Source of the DNA: Seriola aureovittata | Taxonomy: Eukaryota; Chordata; Actinopteri; Carangiformes; Carangidae | NCBI RefSeq assembly: GCF_021018895.1 | Contig: NC_079377.1 | Location: 9,988,501 to 10,052,500, forward strand | DNA: 64,000 nt | Reading direction: 5' to 3' | Shown here: positions 48,307 through 61,339 of the stretch, one piece after another | Numbering within the stretch: the first letter of the stretch is position 1 | How the letters are laid out: every line of letters starts with the position of its first letter | Notes under the pieces: generated by a model | The model's input: the letters and a program-made list of their open reading frames with translations, nothing else | Databases searched by the model: none | Told to the model about the DNA's origin: nothing | Translations under genes and position numbers: made by a program

Positions 48307-51099
48307 TCATCCAATAGATTACTGTGTATAATCATTTATTGCGCAACATACAGTAGACATCCGTCTTTAAGGCTCTTTTTTTCTTGGATTGGGTGAAAGA
48401 AATGTAGAGCTTTTCAGTGATATCAAAAACGGAAACAAATTTTAAATATTAATGAGAAACTGAGTTTTTATTCATGCGCTGTTGGTGTTTGTTTTCAACA
48501 TTTCCACTGAAAACAGCAGTTAGTTTCAGGTGAGAAAAAAAAAATCTCTGTGTATCTGTATCAGCAAGAAGTGAAGTGATTTTGAACGCTGGAGCCTAAA
48601 TCTGTATTTACCTTTGTGTTACTGCTGTGGTGTTTTGTCTCGCAGGTTTTTATAACCTGGCATTGCATCTGTTCCTGCGCTGTTTGAGACTGAGTGTTGA
48701 ATGAGAGATCACTCTATGAGTGGGTACAATATAAAACTCTCCTCAGCACAACAGACAGCTGTTATGAGATCAATGTGCGGCGTCATCATTATTAAAGATG
48801 AGGAACTAACGGCAGTCACTTGCCCATGGAGGAGTGTGGAGAAGTGCTGCAATCAATCCGGATTGGGCCGCGATTTGGAGACGAGAGGGATGTCGGCACT
48901 CCTGATATTTAAGGGGGTCAAGTGCCATCGATCGCAGACTTTCCACCGAGACACTGACCTGTCATCGATAAGACGGATTAAGCTCTCAGTGCCAGCACAT
49001 GTTTCTCCGCTGCCCATCATATTCTCACCTCCTGTCTGCAGCGAGCTCTCTGTGACTCACTTCCCCCATGAGTTTTCTTTGTGGGTCCACTGCTCCAGTG
49101 GCATGACCTGCTCACTGAAGGAAGTAAGTGAGAGGAATCTGAGAAGGTTTCAGTGGGCGGATGGAATATATTTACACTTATGTTTATATGTCAATCTATC
49201 TATCTATCTATCTGATGTGCATATGCAGAAACAAAAGTTATTAGTTTCTTGTTCATTTAGCTCTTGAAAAGTGAAACTTCACTGTCCTTAAATACTGACA
49301 ATGACCACCCGGCTTTGCAGTTCCCCTCACGTCTATGGAGATTTTTAGTATCTTTAAGCTCTTTGTTTTGGTTTTACAGTCTGCGATTTTACTGTTTGGT
49401 TTCAGTCTGAAGAAGCCTTTGTTTGCAAGCAAAATTAACAACTAGCTAACTCAGTTAACTTAGATGTTCCCCTCAGGAGGTGGTGAAGACCAAAACCGAG
49501 CTAAACCGAGGGTGACTGACTTGAATTCTCGAGGTAGACAGAAACACAGCTTTTCTGTTGTGCTGCCCCCATTGGACAAACAAATCAGTTATTGTTATAT
49601 ATATGGAGAATGCCCAGAAAATGCATTGCCCTGCAAATAACCTACATACAACTGAACAGAATAGCAGCATGAATACTTTTTCGCCCTTTTTCTCATACAT
49701 TGTGCAATGTCTCTTTTCTCTAATTGTTTTTTGTTAAAGTCTTTTGACAGTTTTTGTGTTTCTAGCTCTAAGTAATATTGCACTATTACTACTTTATCTG
49801 CTTCTGCTGCTGTGTGTAATTACATAACAATCTACTTAAACCAAATGGCTGATTATGTTTCTTTTAGAGCCTATCTTGCCGACTTTTGTTCAGGCTCAAT
49901 GTTTGGAGAGTTTGCCACTCTTGGAAACAAAACATATACAGGTTAAATTGGCTTTTCCACCCGCAATGACTTTATAAAGCTCCACTATTCTGAAATGAAC
50001 CATGCCGTGGAGAGGTGGTAATTGCTGTAGACAAAACACTGAGCAGTTGGATATGGATATGTGAATCCAGCAACCAGCTGCTCTCCCTCTCATGAAATCC
50101 TGGCATATATCCAGACTCACAATAAAACACTGTAGACTCCGGGGCCTTTTCACAGTCCTCTGTGTTTTCTCACTTTCATCTTGCTCAAATATAGACTGTG
50201 TATGGACAGATTTTGTATTAAAACACATTAGGTCCTGAGAGAGATGTTTGCTCCAGGTAGAGTTCCTCTGACAGATGTTTGCACATCCAATAATGCCGCT
50301 TTAATGTTGAAACCGACCTGTTTCCCTTACATGTAGAGGTGACACGGTGAAATAGAAACAGGCAGAAAAAAGCTTTAGTTTTGATAGCTCATAAATCCAC
50401 CCAATTAGTGCAGCAGCGAGTCTGCGGAGGAGCTGGGTTTCTTTTTTTCTTTTCTTTTTTTTAAGGGAAATATATCTCACAGGAAACAGTCTTAGCATTC
50501 AGAATTCCAGCATAATTACCAATGTGCTTTGCTCAAGCAGAAACTGTCAATGGATTGCAGATTCTGCATACATAATGTTAGGCTTTTATTTATGTATTTG
50601 TGAATGTGTGTTTAGAGCTTGATTGCAGTTTGATGCAGATGTAAGTTGCATAATTGCCTTGTAGAATTTGAAATTGCCTTTGTAAATGATGAAATATATG
50701 AAAGCATTACCTGTATTTCAATATTTGCACCTCTTATGATGATAAATTGTCGTTGATTTCTTTTCTGCAGTGCATTAATTAGGGAGCTAGTCAACCACAC
50801 ATGCTATTTTTGCTTCTACCTGCCACCATCAAGCTTTGGTCCATTTATTTTACGCTTTTTTTCTTTCTTTTTTTTGTTTTTTTGATATTTTGTGATGTTC
50901 GCATCATGGCCAGCAGATGTCAGAAGTGTTCCTCAAAACCTGGATGTTCCTCAAAGCATTGAGCTCACATTATTGTCATCAAGCTTGCTTCCTTGCACTT
51001 CTTACATGTAATGTAAATGTAATACAGTCACAACACAAGGGTTGTTTTTTTTTTTTGTGAATGCCGTCAGGTGCATAAATAACTAATTTAAATGAGGAG
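48307..51099. other. Gene-free stretch; candidate non-coding element at 48.68-49.18 kb
   Basis: No recognised exon. 48680-49180 is unusually complex, rich in intact-looking words and open over 188 codons on the plus strand, but the translation has no family resemblance and no upstream context. A (TATC)n tract is at 49194-49213. The rest is AT-rich. Confidence 0.4.
49194..49213. repeat. (ATCT)5 tetranucleotide repeat
   Basis: Five perfect ATCT units, a probable microsatellite. Confidence 0.95.
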
Positions 51100-51116
51100 G
51101 TTTTCTGTGTGTTTGA

Positions 51117-51153
51117 ATGTGTGTGTGTGTGTGTGTATGTGTGTGTGTGTGTA
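51117..51153. repeat. (GT)n microsatellite
   Basis: GT tract with two GTAT interruptions. Confidence 0.95.
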
Positions 51154-51546
51154 TGAGTGGTAATTTAGTAATTAATGGAGAATGGGTGCAGATACATGAA
51201 GTGCTCCAGCTGTGCACAGATAAAGAAGCAGATGTGGTAAATGAATTGGTGATGGAGGAACAGTGGCGGTATCGGCTGGAGAGGAACAGAAGATAGAGGG
51301 GAGGCAGACTGACAGAGGCAGATAGACAAGCAGGCGGACAGAGGAATAGACTGACAATCAGGAAGGCTGGAGCATACAAATAAACACGAGTACCTGTAGT
51401 GTATGGATAATGACATGGTTTTAGAGATGAAAGCAGAAACAATGCAAATAGCCCTCACTCTCTGCAGTTACCATGACGACCAACCACCTGAACTTGGAGG
51501 TAAGTCCCAGGAGAGGTCTGCAGGAGGGAGAGGTGGGACAACAGAG

Positions 51547-51548
<2 letters not shown>

Positions 51549-51582
<34 letters not shown>

Positions 51583-51595
51583 GCGTGTGCATGTG
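51549..51595. repeat. (GT)n microsatellite with GTGC variants
   Basis: GT repeat changing into GTGCGTGT at its right side. Confidence 0.95.
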
Positions 51596-51599
51596 TCCT

Positions 51600-52740
51600 G
51601 GTTTCTCAGTTTGCCAAGTCCTCTATGCATCTCCTCACAACACACGAGTCGTCCCAGTGTTGTGCGATGACGAATCCACTGGGAGGCTCAATCTAACACA
51701 CGGTGAAAAAAGTGAGAAGCTGGAAACCACTAACTGAAATATTCAATATCAACCCTGTTCAGGATTTTTAATTGCTTGTCTTCCCCCTCCCCCAAAATGT
51801 TTATTTATTAAAAACCTCTGCTATCCTGTGCTCTCTCTCTCACCCTCGTCAACTGGCCGCCACACCTCGCAATGTGCCACACATGTAATGGATTCTCTTT
51901 GATATGGCTGAACTTGAGTTGCCCCAACCTAGAATGCGATCAGGTATCCACTGTGAACCTCAGGCTGCCTGCATTTGAAGGCTGTCGAGTGTCGTGGGTG
52001 GTGGCAAATCCAGCAGAATTTCTCCCTTCCAGGGAATTGGTTTACAACTGCTGCTTTTTAAAAATGGAAAACTCACAGCGCAGTTAGAGATGCACCAGGA
52101 GAACAGCCCCTATCAGAATTTATACAGAGCCAGAAACGACTTCATTTGGTTTTGTTTGCTGTTTGTGTTGAAGTCTATTCTCAAAATGCTTTTTATTCCA
52201 GAGGAACAAACATAGCAAACTTTAGCATTTTCGTGCAAGGGGAAAATCTTTGGAAAATGCCTTTTAAACCATCAAGGAAACAACATAAACTAATTAAGAT
52301 TAGAAAATAATGATAAATGATGGCCTTTTATTGGAAGATAGAACAAAGCAAACAATAAAAACCAGAAGCAAAGGGGACTTTACAGCCTGTATTTTAGATT
52401 TATATCTTTTATATGGTGTTGAGTTCATAGTTTATAAAGTTAATGGCCATGTTAACTAGGTTCTCTCCTCCCTCCCCACTCATTCATGCAGCCACACTCT
52501 TAAAAACACTATGACATACAGATACATACAGTATACGCCACAGCTGACACCACAGGTGAGTACTGTACCTCTGTACCTCCTCTCTGTTGAACGTGATCTC
52601 ATGCAAAATGAGAATTTGTATTTTAGGCATGGCAATTAATTTCCAGGCTGCACCTATCATTTTAATTACTCATTTCAGGGCAGTTATGGTTAGAGCCCCA
52701 GCACACTAAAGATAATTTGCCTTTTTGTTAATCTTGAGTG
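51600..52740. other. Gene-free stretch
   Basis: No exon or recognised repeat family. The left part to about 52,100 is GC-richer and non-repetitive. The right part is AT-rich. Confidence 0.5.
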
Positions 52741-52742
52741 GA

Positions 52743-52764
52743 GGGGGTGGGGGTGGGGTGGGGG
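52743..52764 (+). other. G-quadruplex motif 1
   Basis: Plus-strand G5-T-G5-T-G4-T-G5, four long G runs with single-base loops, the pattern expected of a very stable parallel quadruplex. Confidence 0.85.
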
Positions 52765-52909
52765 TTTACAGCAGCCATAGTGGTGAGTGCAGGCGATTTT
52801 TGTGACAATCAGACCATAATTGTGTGTGTGGGGATGCAGCCAAGCGCAGCATGGCCCGATGTCATTAACTTTAAGCAGCCCACCTCAGACTGAAGGAAGC
52901 TGGCGGAGA

Positions 52910-52932
52910 GGGGGTGGGGGGGTGGGGTGGGG
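52910..52932 (+). other. G-quadruplex motif 2
   Basis: Plus-strand G5-T-G7-T-G4-T-G4, the same design as the motif 145 bases upstream. Confidence 0.85.
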
Positions 52933-55900
52933 ATTTGTCATTATTTCCTATTATTCTGAGAGGAACACAAATCCAAATGAGCACAGATAAAAAAAATATA
53001 TATATATAAAAAAAAAACGTAACTAAGCTTGATGCCACAGGCTTAGCCAGCTGTTTGACATTCAGCAGTTAAACCTTGCTGTAGTGAAAAGAGTGGGGTC
53101 ACAGGGATAATATTGCTTGAAGAACAACGTGAAATTTCATTAGGTCTGCTAATGCCTCCCTGACATTAGTGATAAATCCTCGGCTGCTTGCTAATGGGTA
53201 CTAAGGAAGCGAATATCTACGGCCTGTGGTAACTGTACCATGTCTGATGGCAGGTAGTCGAGGGATTTGGCTTGAATTCAGAGCGGTGTGCAACAGAAAC
53301 ATGTTGCTGCACGCAGTATGTGACCGTGACAGCTCTGCCTTATCAGGAAACAAGATACTGAGGCTCTATTCTTACACACTGCTATGACTAGCCTGCATCC
53401 TAAACAGTGTAATACACATCTACACATCCAGTTTGAGAAATATATATTTGCCATACAATGACATGGTTCCATTTAACTGTTCTGCTGTTACTGTCTTCCA
53501 GGATTTGGGGAGCGGTTGTTGTACAGTATTTATGACAGACATTTTGGAATTATGGATGAATATTTCATGGCCTGATGTACTGAGATCCAGTCTGAGATGC
53601 TGTTGCAGTGGATACCATTCATACTATTGCACTCATACCAATGCCTTGATACGTCTCCTCCCCTTGAAATGTCAATGTGAAGTGATCTGAGAATCAGTCG
53701 ATGTTTCCTGAAAAGGAAAGGTAAGAAATTGAAACAGGGAGAGGCAGAGCGATTGTCTTACCAATAAGTGCTGATACATATTTTTAATCTAATACATGTT
53801 TCAGACGACAAGGACAGTGGCTGTCATGTGGTAAGGTGGAGGGGAGTGCCTACCGCCGCTCTCACTGTCTGAAGCTCTGGTGGGCTTTTCCTCATGCTGC
53901 GCTGGTCATCTGTGGATCAGAGGAGTAGTATCCAGCAGTCAGGCGAGGGCTCACCTCCTCCAGCATCCTGCTGAGCTGCAGGGGGTGGGGCTGGGTGTCA
54001 CTGACATGTATCATAACAAGTGTCTGAGGCCTTCTATTACCTTGGGGTCCTGCCTTACTTTGTCATCTCTTTCTCAAGCATATCTTCTCTTTCCACTCTT
54101 TACTCCACTTCACAAAGTAGAGCTGCTGAGGAACGAGGAAACCGCCAGACTGCAGACTTTCAGCTGAATGAAGGAGGGCACACGGAGAGGATTTGGAATT
54201 ATTGGCTTAATTAGACCTACAGGGAGTCCAGATTGAATGATTTGCCTGAGTGATGATACTAATGCACAGGTGTGAGGAGGCCAATGAAGCATATATGCAC
54301 CTGAAAACCACAATTTTATATGGACGTCTGCTGTCGAGGTCCACAGAGCTCCAGCCTTCCATGTAAGGAGGGCACAAGAAAATATTGTTTTTTGTAGAAA
54401 TAAATGGAGCATCAGTTGCTGGATGGGAAAATAAATGGAGAATTTGAATGCTGACCCATGTTGGACTTAGGCCATAAATTAACAGGATTATGAACAAGTA
54501 TAGAAGAGTCTTTTCTTTTTCTGTCTCAAAACAGTAATGCATGTTGTTAGAGGACATAAATTGGGGATTTAAATGTATCTTTGGTTGTATCTTTGGTTGT
54601 ATTTATATACATTACATTTAACAATATATTTATCATTATTATCATCATAATTATGAATTATTTTATGGGGGGAGGGGCCTTGAAATGAGAGGTGAACCTG
54701 GGAGGGCCTTGATAGATAGGGGATGATAAAATAGACTTTCCAAACTTTTCTGACACGGTCACAATCCTGTTAAGTGTTATTTTCAATGAAGATAAAGGAA
54801 AATATATGTAAGAGAACAAACATTGTATTATATAAAAATACAAAGGACAATATTTGCTTTCAATGCTGCTTCGTGGCTGTACAGTTCTTCATTATCTGTA
54901 CGTAGTATTGATGTGCAGTGCAGTAAAATATGGATTAATGCTTGTATGAGAGTGATGCCAAAAAAGCGAAACTGCAACACCGTCTAATATGACTAAAAGA
55001 AATTGGATTTCAGATTGTGTTCAGATCAAAAGTATTTGACACTGAAATGATAAGAGGTGAGGTGATGGGGCTACAGACAAGGACTTTAGCAAACTGTGAA
55101 TTTACAGACTCTCTTTTATCTAAAAAGTCCAAATTTCAGGTGCTTTTGTTGTGCCTCTGCGTCTCTGTTAAAGCTCTTAATGCTGCTCTGAAGCCGACTC
55201 TGAAATCTGACCTCATGGTGAGGAGGGAAACAAATAGACTTTTTTCCCCACAGAGATCAATGAAAAATCACATTATTAGTGCAATGAAATGTTACCAGTT
55301 TTCATTTCAAATATATCAGCCTGTAGTAGACAAATTAACCCGTATGTGAAGGAGGTCAGCATGGTGGTGGCAGGAAATAAATGGGTGCAATAATAATCAA
55401 GCACATGAGGCGAGCTGGGTGCAAGTTTGACTTTAGATTAGGCTAAGTCTGTGTGATGGTAAATAGTTTGTATCATTATTATTATGACTAGTGACATGTA
55501 AAGATTGCACAGGAGTGACAAGTAATAACTTATATTTACCTTTACTTTTTCTTTATTTAAGTTGAAATTCAGAGGTCACATTGGTATACCTTATCATAGT
55601 TTACCAGCTCTGTATCTTTACTTAGAACTAAAAGTAATAATATAACAAACACAAGAAGAATTATTTAAAGAAGGAAGAGTCTGACAAATATATGGCCTAC
55701 TTTCATTTCACATAAGGTAATGTGTTTTTCCTTTTTTTATTCACATGCGCAGCAGAAAGATCTGCCACAATAGTGTGAGAAATGCGAAGATATTGTTGAC
55801 CATATCTGAACCCTTAAAAGTAATTAAAGGTTTTATTTGGACTTTTGTAAATCTCTGGTCCAGAACACCTCCACCCAAACTCTGCCGTAACTAGATGCTC

Positions 55901-58900
55901 TCTGAAAGACGGCAAATAGTTTTTGAAGCTTCTCTGATGGCGATGACAGCTTGGAGCCTGTAGTAAAGAGGCTGGTCTTGCTCTGATTGCAGCACTCCCT
56001 TTGAATTGAGCAATAGTGAATCACTTTTAACCATCGCAATGGAAGAGCTGGACACCAAACGCTGCCATTTGAATGCAGGTGATTTTCCAGCTCATTAAGC
56101 ATTCTGATAACAAAAAACGAATGGTAGATTTTAAGGACGCTTGGAATCGCACCCCGCTAAGCGTTTTCATTAAAACTTTTCTGGTATTGGTATGGTAGAA
56201 AACTGATGTATAACAATCAGGAAAATAAAGATAAATAAACACTTCCTGTATCCTGTTATATCCTACTGATGACATAAATATGACAGTGGCTTCTGGCCTT
56301 TTTTGCCTGACATATGTTCCAAATATGTTCTTGTGAATGGATTACAAAGGAATATTATTCACTTACAGTTGCTTGATGTTTAAAGCTTGTTGTTTATCCA
56401 TTAACCTACTTGTTTTTTTATTCAGATTTCTGTAAAATGAACTGAGCAGTTGAATTGTGGAGTACAGTTACCATAGTCAGAATACATGAAACCAGGCCTG
56501 TCCCCCTTTTTTATTTCATAGATAAAAACACTGGGCATTTTAATGATATATTTTATGCCTAACTGGAAATGTCCCTGGTTTTCATTTCAGAAATCTGATT
56601 AAAGCTACTGTTTATCTCACTAAAGCTTTCAACTTCTCTATCTCATATTAACTCGCTTTCACACTCAGTTGTAACCTATAGTTGTAACACAGGATGGAAA
56701 TATGTTCCATCTGACAGATGTGAGGCGTCCTGCTTACTGTGAGCAGAAATAAGGATTACAATCATACCAGTTTTAATTTCTCTGTTTAACAGGAATATGT
56801 GGATGTATATTTTTAAGTTAAGTTCAGCTGAATTCATGATTTGAGATTCAACATATAGGCCTACATACCCCCTGAAGTAAAAGTGCCCCTGTTTAGGAAT
56901 CACTGCATTATGATCATTTGTTGAATGAGTAGTTTTTTTGTAATTATGACCATGAATAATATATATATATATATTCTCTGTACATTAAATATAGGCTAAG
57001 ATTATTCAAACTGTTCCAATGTAGTGCACAGGACAGCAGCTAATGTTGTATTTTAAAGAGGTGTGTTCCCACATCAGTTGGCAATATATATCGTTCCAAT
57101 GGGAAACTTTCATTTTGCCAACTCTAGTGTCCAATGTTAGCTTTTCCAAATTGTACTACTTCCTGTCTCCTCTGAGATAAAAGTGTTGGGTCAGATCCTA
57201 ATTTAGACCAATATATTTAGGCCCCTAGCTGCTGGGGGAAACACTGTCACAGTAAGATTGATTTTATTGCGTCAGCCCTGAAGTGTGTATGTGAGAGTGT
57301 GTGGGGGGAACAAAGGGTGGTGTAGGGCCTCTGAGCCTCCACCGGGATTTTGAAATGGCTCTTACCATCTGCTGAAAACAGTCAATACATCCCAAAGCAT
57401 AATGTAGGGGCCTTCCCATATTCTCCTCTGATTGACTCAAAAGGTCACAGCCGGCGTCAAGAATAAGAAGCCAATCAACATGCATCTTTACAGAATGCCA
57501 ATATCTCATCAACTCTTTTAAATGGTCATCACGCTGACATTAGCTCTCACCTGCCTGGATAACCAGAGAAAAACAAAGCGTTTTAGAAAGAAGACTAACC
57601 AAAGACTGGCTCGAGTAGTCAATCACTTCAAATAGAAAAGCTTCAGAGGCACCTTGTGGCTCCAGAAGCAATGAAACTAAATATAACCACATAAATAAAC
57701 TATAGGTTGTAAAAGTCAACACCATACCAACCCACTATTCCTGCCCCGAAGGACGTACAGTGCAGTATAGTGAAGGCACAAGTCAAAACACAGAGTTCCG
57801 GAATGCGATTTCTGACGCATTATAATTTAATAAATGATGAGAGGTGCGAGGTGCGTACGTTCAGCAGCAGCAGCAGCGGCAGCATCTGTTTCAGACCTGA
57901 GATCTCTATTCTCATTGAACGATCTCACATCATAGAAAAGAGGCTAAAACGTGAATTCTGTCTAACTGAGTATTTTTGCTCTTGTGTCATCTCTTGATCA
58001 AAGAGCAGCTCATTATTGCAAAGTCTCTTATCTCAGTCTCATAGAGATTCAGAATCCTTTTATGATCCCATATGGCAGATAGCTAAAGCTGTGCCCTGTC
58101 TAAAACTTTAATATTATGTGTTATTCACCAGGATGTTCTGATTTCTTTGTTGCCTGTGCCACCGAAACAAAAACAAAAAGTAAACAAAAGGTGCACGCTG
58201 CAATCACAATTAATTGAGGTGACATAAAAAAAAAAAACCGCACCTCATGAACCATCACCTTTATTCAAGCTTCTGCTGTAAATGAAATGATGACTACTTT
58301 GTGAGCAGGCAGGTTGGCAACTTATTCTTCAAATTAAGTGAGTTCAAGTAGAAATAGAGAAAATATGGCTGATGTGCTTTTCTAAAAAAAGAGTGAAATA
58401 GATATGAAAAATATATTCTGCAATTTACCACATTTAAAGGCTGAAAAAATGAAAGAAAAAACTACTTTAGAAATACAAAACTTTGCTTGTGAACAATATA
58501 AAACTTTGCTCATAGAAACCAATGAGTGCGAAAGCTGTACAGGTGTCTTTTATTGACTACGCGGAGCACTAATGCAGCAGGATCAAAGTCAGAAATCTGG
58601 GCTCTATTACATCAGCAACGCACTATACTGTACATACATACCAGGCGCCTGCCAATAGTTCTGAACATTGTCAGACAGTAGATGCCTAAAAGCAACAAAG
58701 CAAAATCAATTCCGCATGACAAGGTGCATGGATGATGCCAGAAGTCTGGGGCTCATCCCGTTCAGCCGAGCATGAAGGGTGCAAGTATTAATAAACCACC
58801 CGACACAGAGTGAAAAAAAAAAAAAACAGGGAATGCAAGGAATGATTTATAAGAGAGAATAGTTGGTAATGGTTTGGGGGTAAACAATAGTGTCCCTCTG

Positions 58901-59030
58901 GCCTCGTCTGCATTTCATACTACTGTGATGAAGCTGTCACAAGCACGCACCACTCTGGTAATACAATCCTCCGGGGGACGCTTAGTTTTAATTTGGATGT
59001 CAGAAGAAAATGATTGACTTTCACTGTTTA
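52933..59030. other. Gene-free stretch of the desert
   Basis: No protein exon recognised in 6 kb. Small items: a 12-bp unit TGTATCTTTGGT duplicated near 54,573-54,596, an AT dinucleotide run at 56,960-56,975, and a CAG/CGG run at 57,861-57,882. Segments at 53,130-53,280, 57,250-57,500 and 58,880-59,000 are non-repetitive and could be conserved non-coding elements. This is a guess. Confidence 0.45.
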
Positions 59031-59172
<142 letters not shown>

Positions 59173-61311
59173 AGCTGGTGCATATCAATACTCGTCTCGG
59201 TCTGTCTATCTGTCCATATTTTCAGGTGCACGTGAATATTTCATTCGCTCATGTGAAAACATTCAGATTCCAAAATGTCATCCGGTAGAGAATTAAGAAG
59301 CCGTCGTGCTATTCGATTGACCACAATCCCTTTTATGTTCATTACAGACCCAAGCACATAATGTACACAGCTGACTTCCTCCATTTTCTTCCTCTTCTTC
59401 GACTTCCTGTTTTATAAAAGGCAATGAGAGTGCACCATTAAGTTGTGTTTTGGTCAGATTGGTTTAACTTCCAACCAACCCAACTGCTGTATGTGAAAAT
59501 ACTGATAATTATAATAATTGCAAAATTAACCTTTTTCTTTGTTTGTTTTTGAAAATTCTTTGCCAAAAACATCTAGGAATTTTTACAGAGGTAACTTTGT
59601 TTTCTGTAATGGGCTTTTAGGAAAAGACATGAAATATTAAGCTATTAAACCAATGATGTTTGTATGTTTTTTCAACATTAGGCTTAATTCTAATAATTTT
59701 TTGCCTCTTTCACACACAGGTTTCAATGTAATTATTGTCAAAATTGCTAGGTAAAAACACAGAAATACAGTGAAAGAACTCAGTTTAACTAGTTCCTTCC
59801 TTCTGAGCAAAAAACACACAGCTGGTGCATGGAGTTACTGTATATTCCTCAGACATAGTATGTTTGTGTACAATTATTTAACTTACGTCCTTAAAATAAA
59901 ATACATGCATAAAGTGTTGTGTTGTTGCTTGCAGCTGTGGTTGGGATAACCCCCAACGGCTGCAGAATTCTCTTAAGTAGCCTGGTTCATAAGAAAAGAA
60001 AATGAACTTTCACTCAACTTTTAGGAATAAACAAATTTACAATGAGAGTTTTTTTTTAACTCAACAGCAATGATGCAGTCTAAGGAGAATATTTTGGTGT
60101 ATTTCTTTGTCAGGTCATGTGACAACCACATACTAGAAAAAGGGTTAAGATTAGAAAAAGTCATATTCACTGGTGGCTGTAGATCTAGCATGTAAATCCA
60201 AAATGGGTTAATGCAGTTAAACTGATACAGAGTAAATAAAATAATGTATAGACTCAGAGCAGAGCAGCTCCACAGGAGTCCAGCTTTAGTACACAAGCCA
60301 GTCCCACAGTGATAAATAGATGTAGCATAAAGTGTATCATCATCAGAAGAGCTTCCCCTCCTCTTGAACAACCATGTGCCATAAACAGCATTTCATTAAA
60401 AAGGCTCATTTCTGTCTCTCAACGAAAAATCAATGCTCTTTGATACAAGTGTGTACTGTAAACTAAAGTCACCGGCGTGTTTTCACCAGCTATTCGGAGC
60501 AGAGTCACGAACGAGAGCAAACAGAGATTTATTTGAAAAAGGATTCTATGATCATGTGCAGACTGCGTCCAGGAAGACAAACACACACACACACGAAAAG
60601 AGGAGATGGGGGCTTCTTCATGGAGCCTTTAATGTTGTTATTAAAGCTTCCCTGGAAGGCAGAAATATCGACCTGAGCGTGGACTCCTTCACAGACCAGT
60701 GCACTTGACTGTCCCGCCCCGCTAGTGCCATCAAATCAATCAACCTTTCTAATTAACTGCATCCAAATGAGGCATCGTCTTCTGTGCCTCTAAAAAGACT
60801 CCTTTTCCACATCACCTCTTGTGCACACAAGATGTTCTGCGTGCCCTGAGCTGCTTGCTATTTCTGCCTGCACCTTGCCTCTAACCTCACACTCACATCC
60901 TCTCTAGGAGCTCAGGGAACATTTTTCAAAGAGATCCAAACAACAAATTTGACCTAGCGTCTTATCTTAATTGGAAATTTGCAGATTTTTGGGGATTTCT
61001 GCATCCTTAGGTATATTCAAGCATAATGAGTTTCACTTCACTCTTTTGTTATTTCAGAATATTTTGGAATAGTTACCGATAAACACTTAATAAAGATACA
61101 GACGGTCTGTGAGCTGTTGCGGATATATGACAGAGTATCTCTTTGAGGGCTGATAAAACAGGAAGCTCTGCAAGGAACAGCTGCTCAGCAGTACAAATCA
61201 GACCCTGCCAGCCAACTCTCGCTCTCTCTTCTTCTCATTCTCTTAAATGCTCCCTCTCCCCTTGCTGCTTCTGACGGAGCCGACGAGTTGAGCTCCTCTT
61301 AGTGATGACGA
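59173..61311. other. Gene-free stretch
   Basis: No exon recognised. 60,600-60,790 is a compact, GC-richer non-repetitive block containing CTAATTAAC and TCAATCAATCAAC-type homeodomain-like words. The remainder is AT-rich. Confidence 0.45.
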
Positions 61312-61339
61312 CCCCCCCCCCCCCCCCCCCCCCCCCCCC
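61312..61339. repeat. Homopolymer C28
   Basis: Twenty-eight consecutive C on the plus strand, flanked by GACGA and AGGG. Length is prone to sequencing and replication error. Confidence 0.97.

Noticed and set aside
48701..49267. 188-codon open frame as a protein gene
   Set aside because: No family resemblance, mixed composition without codon bias, ends in simple-repeat text, and no splice or promoter context. Kept only as a candidate non-coding element.
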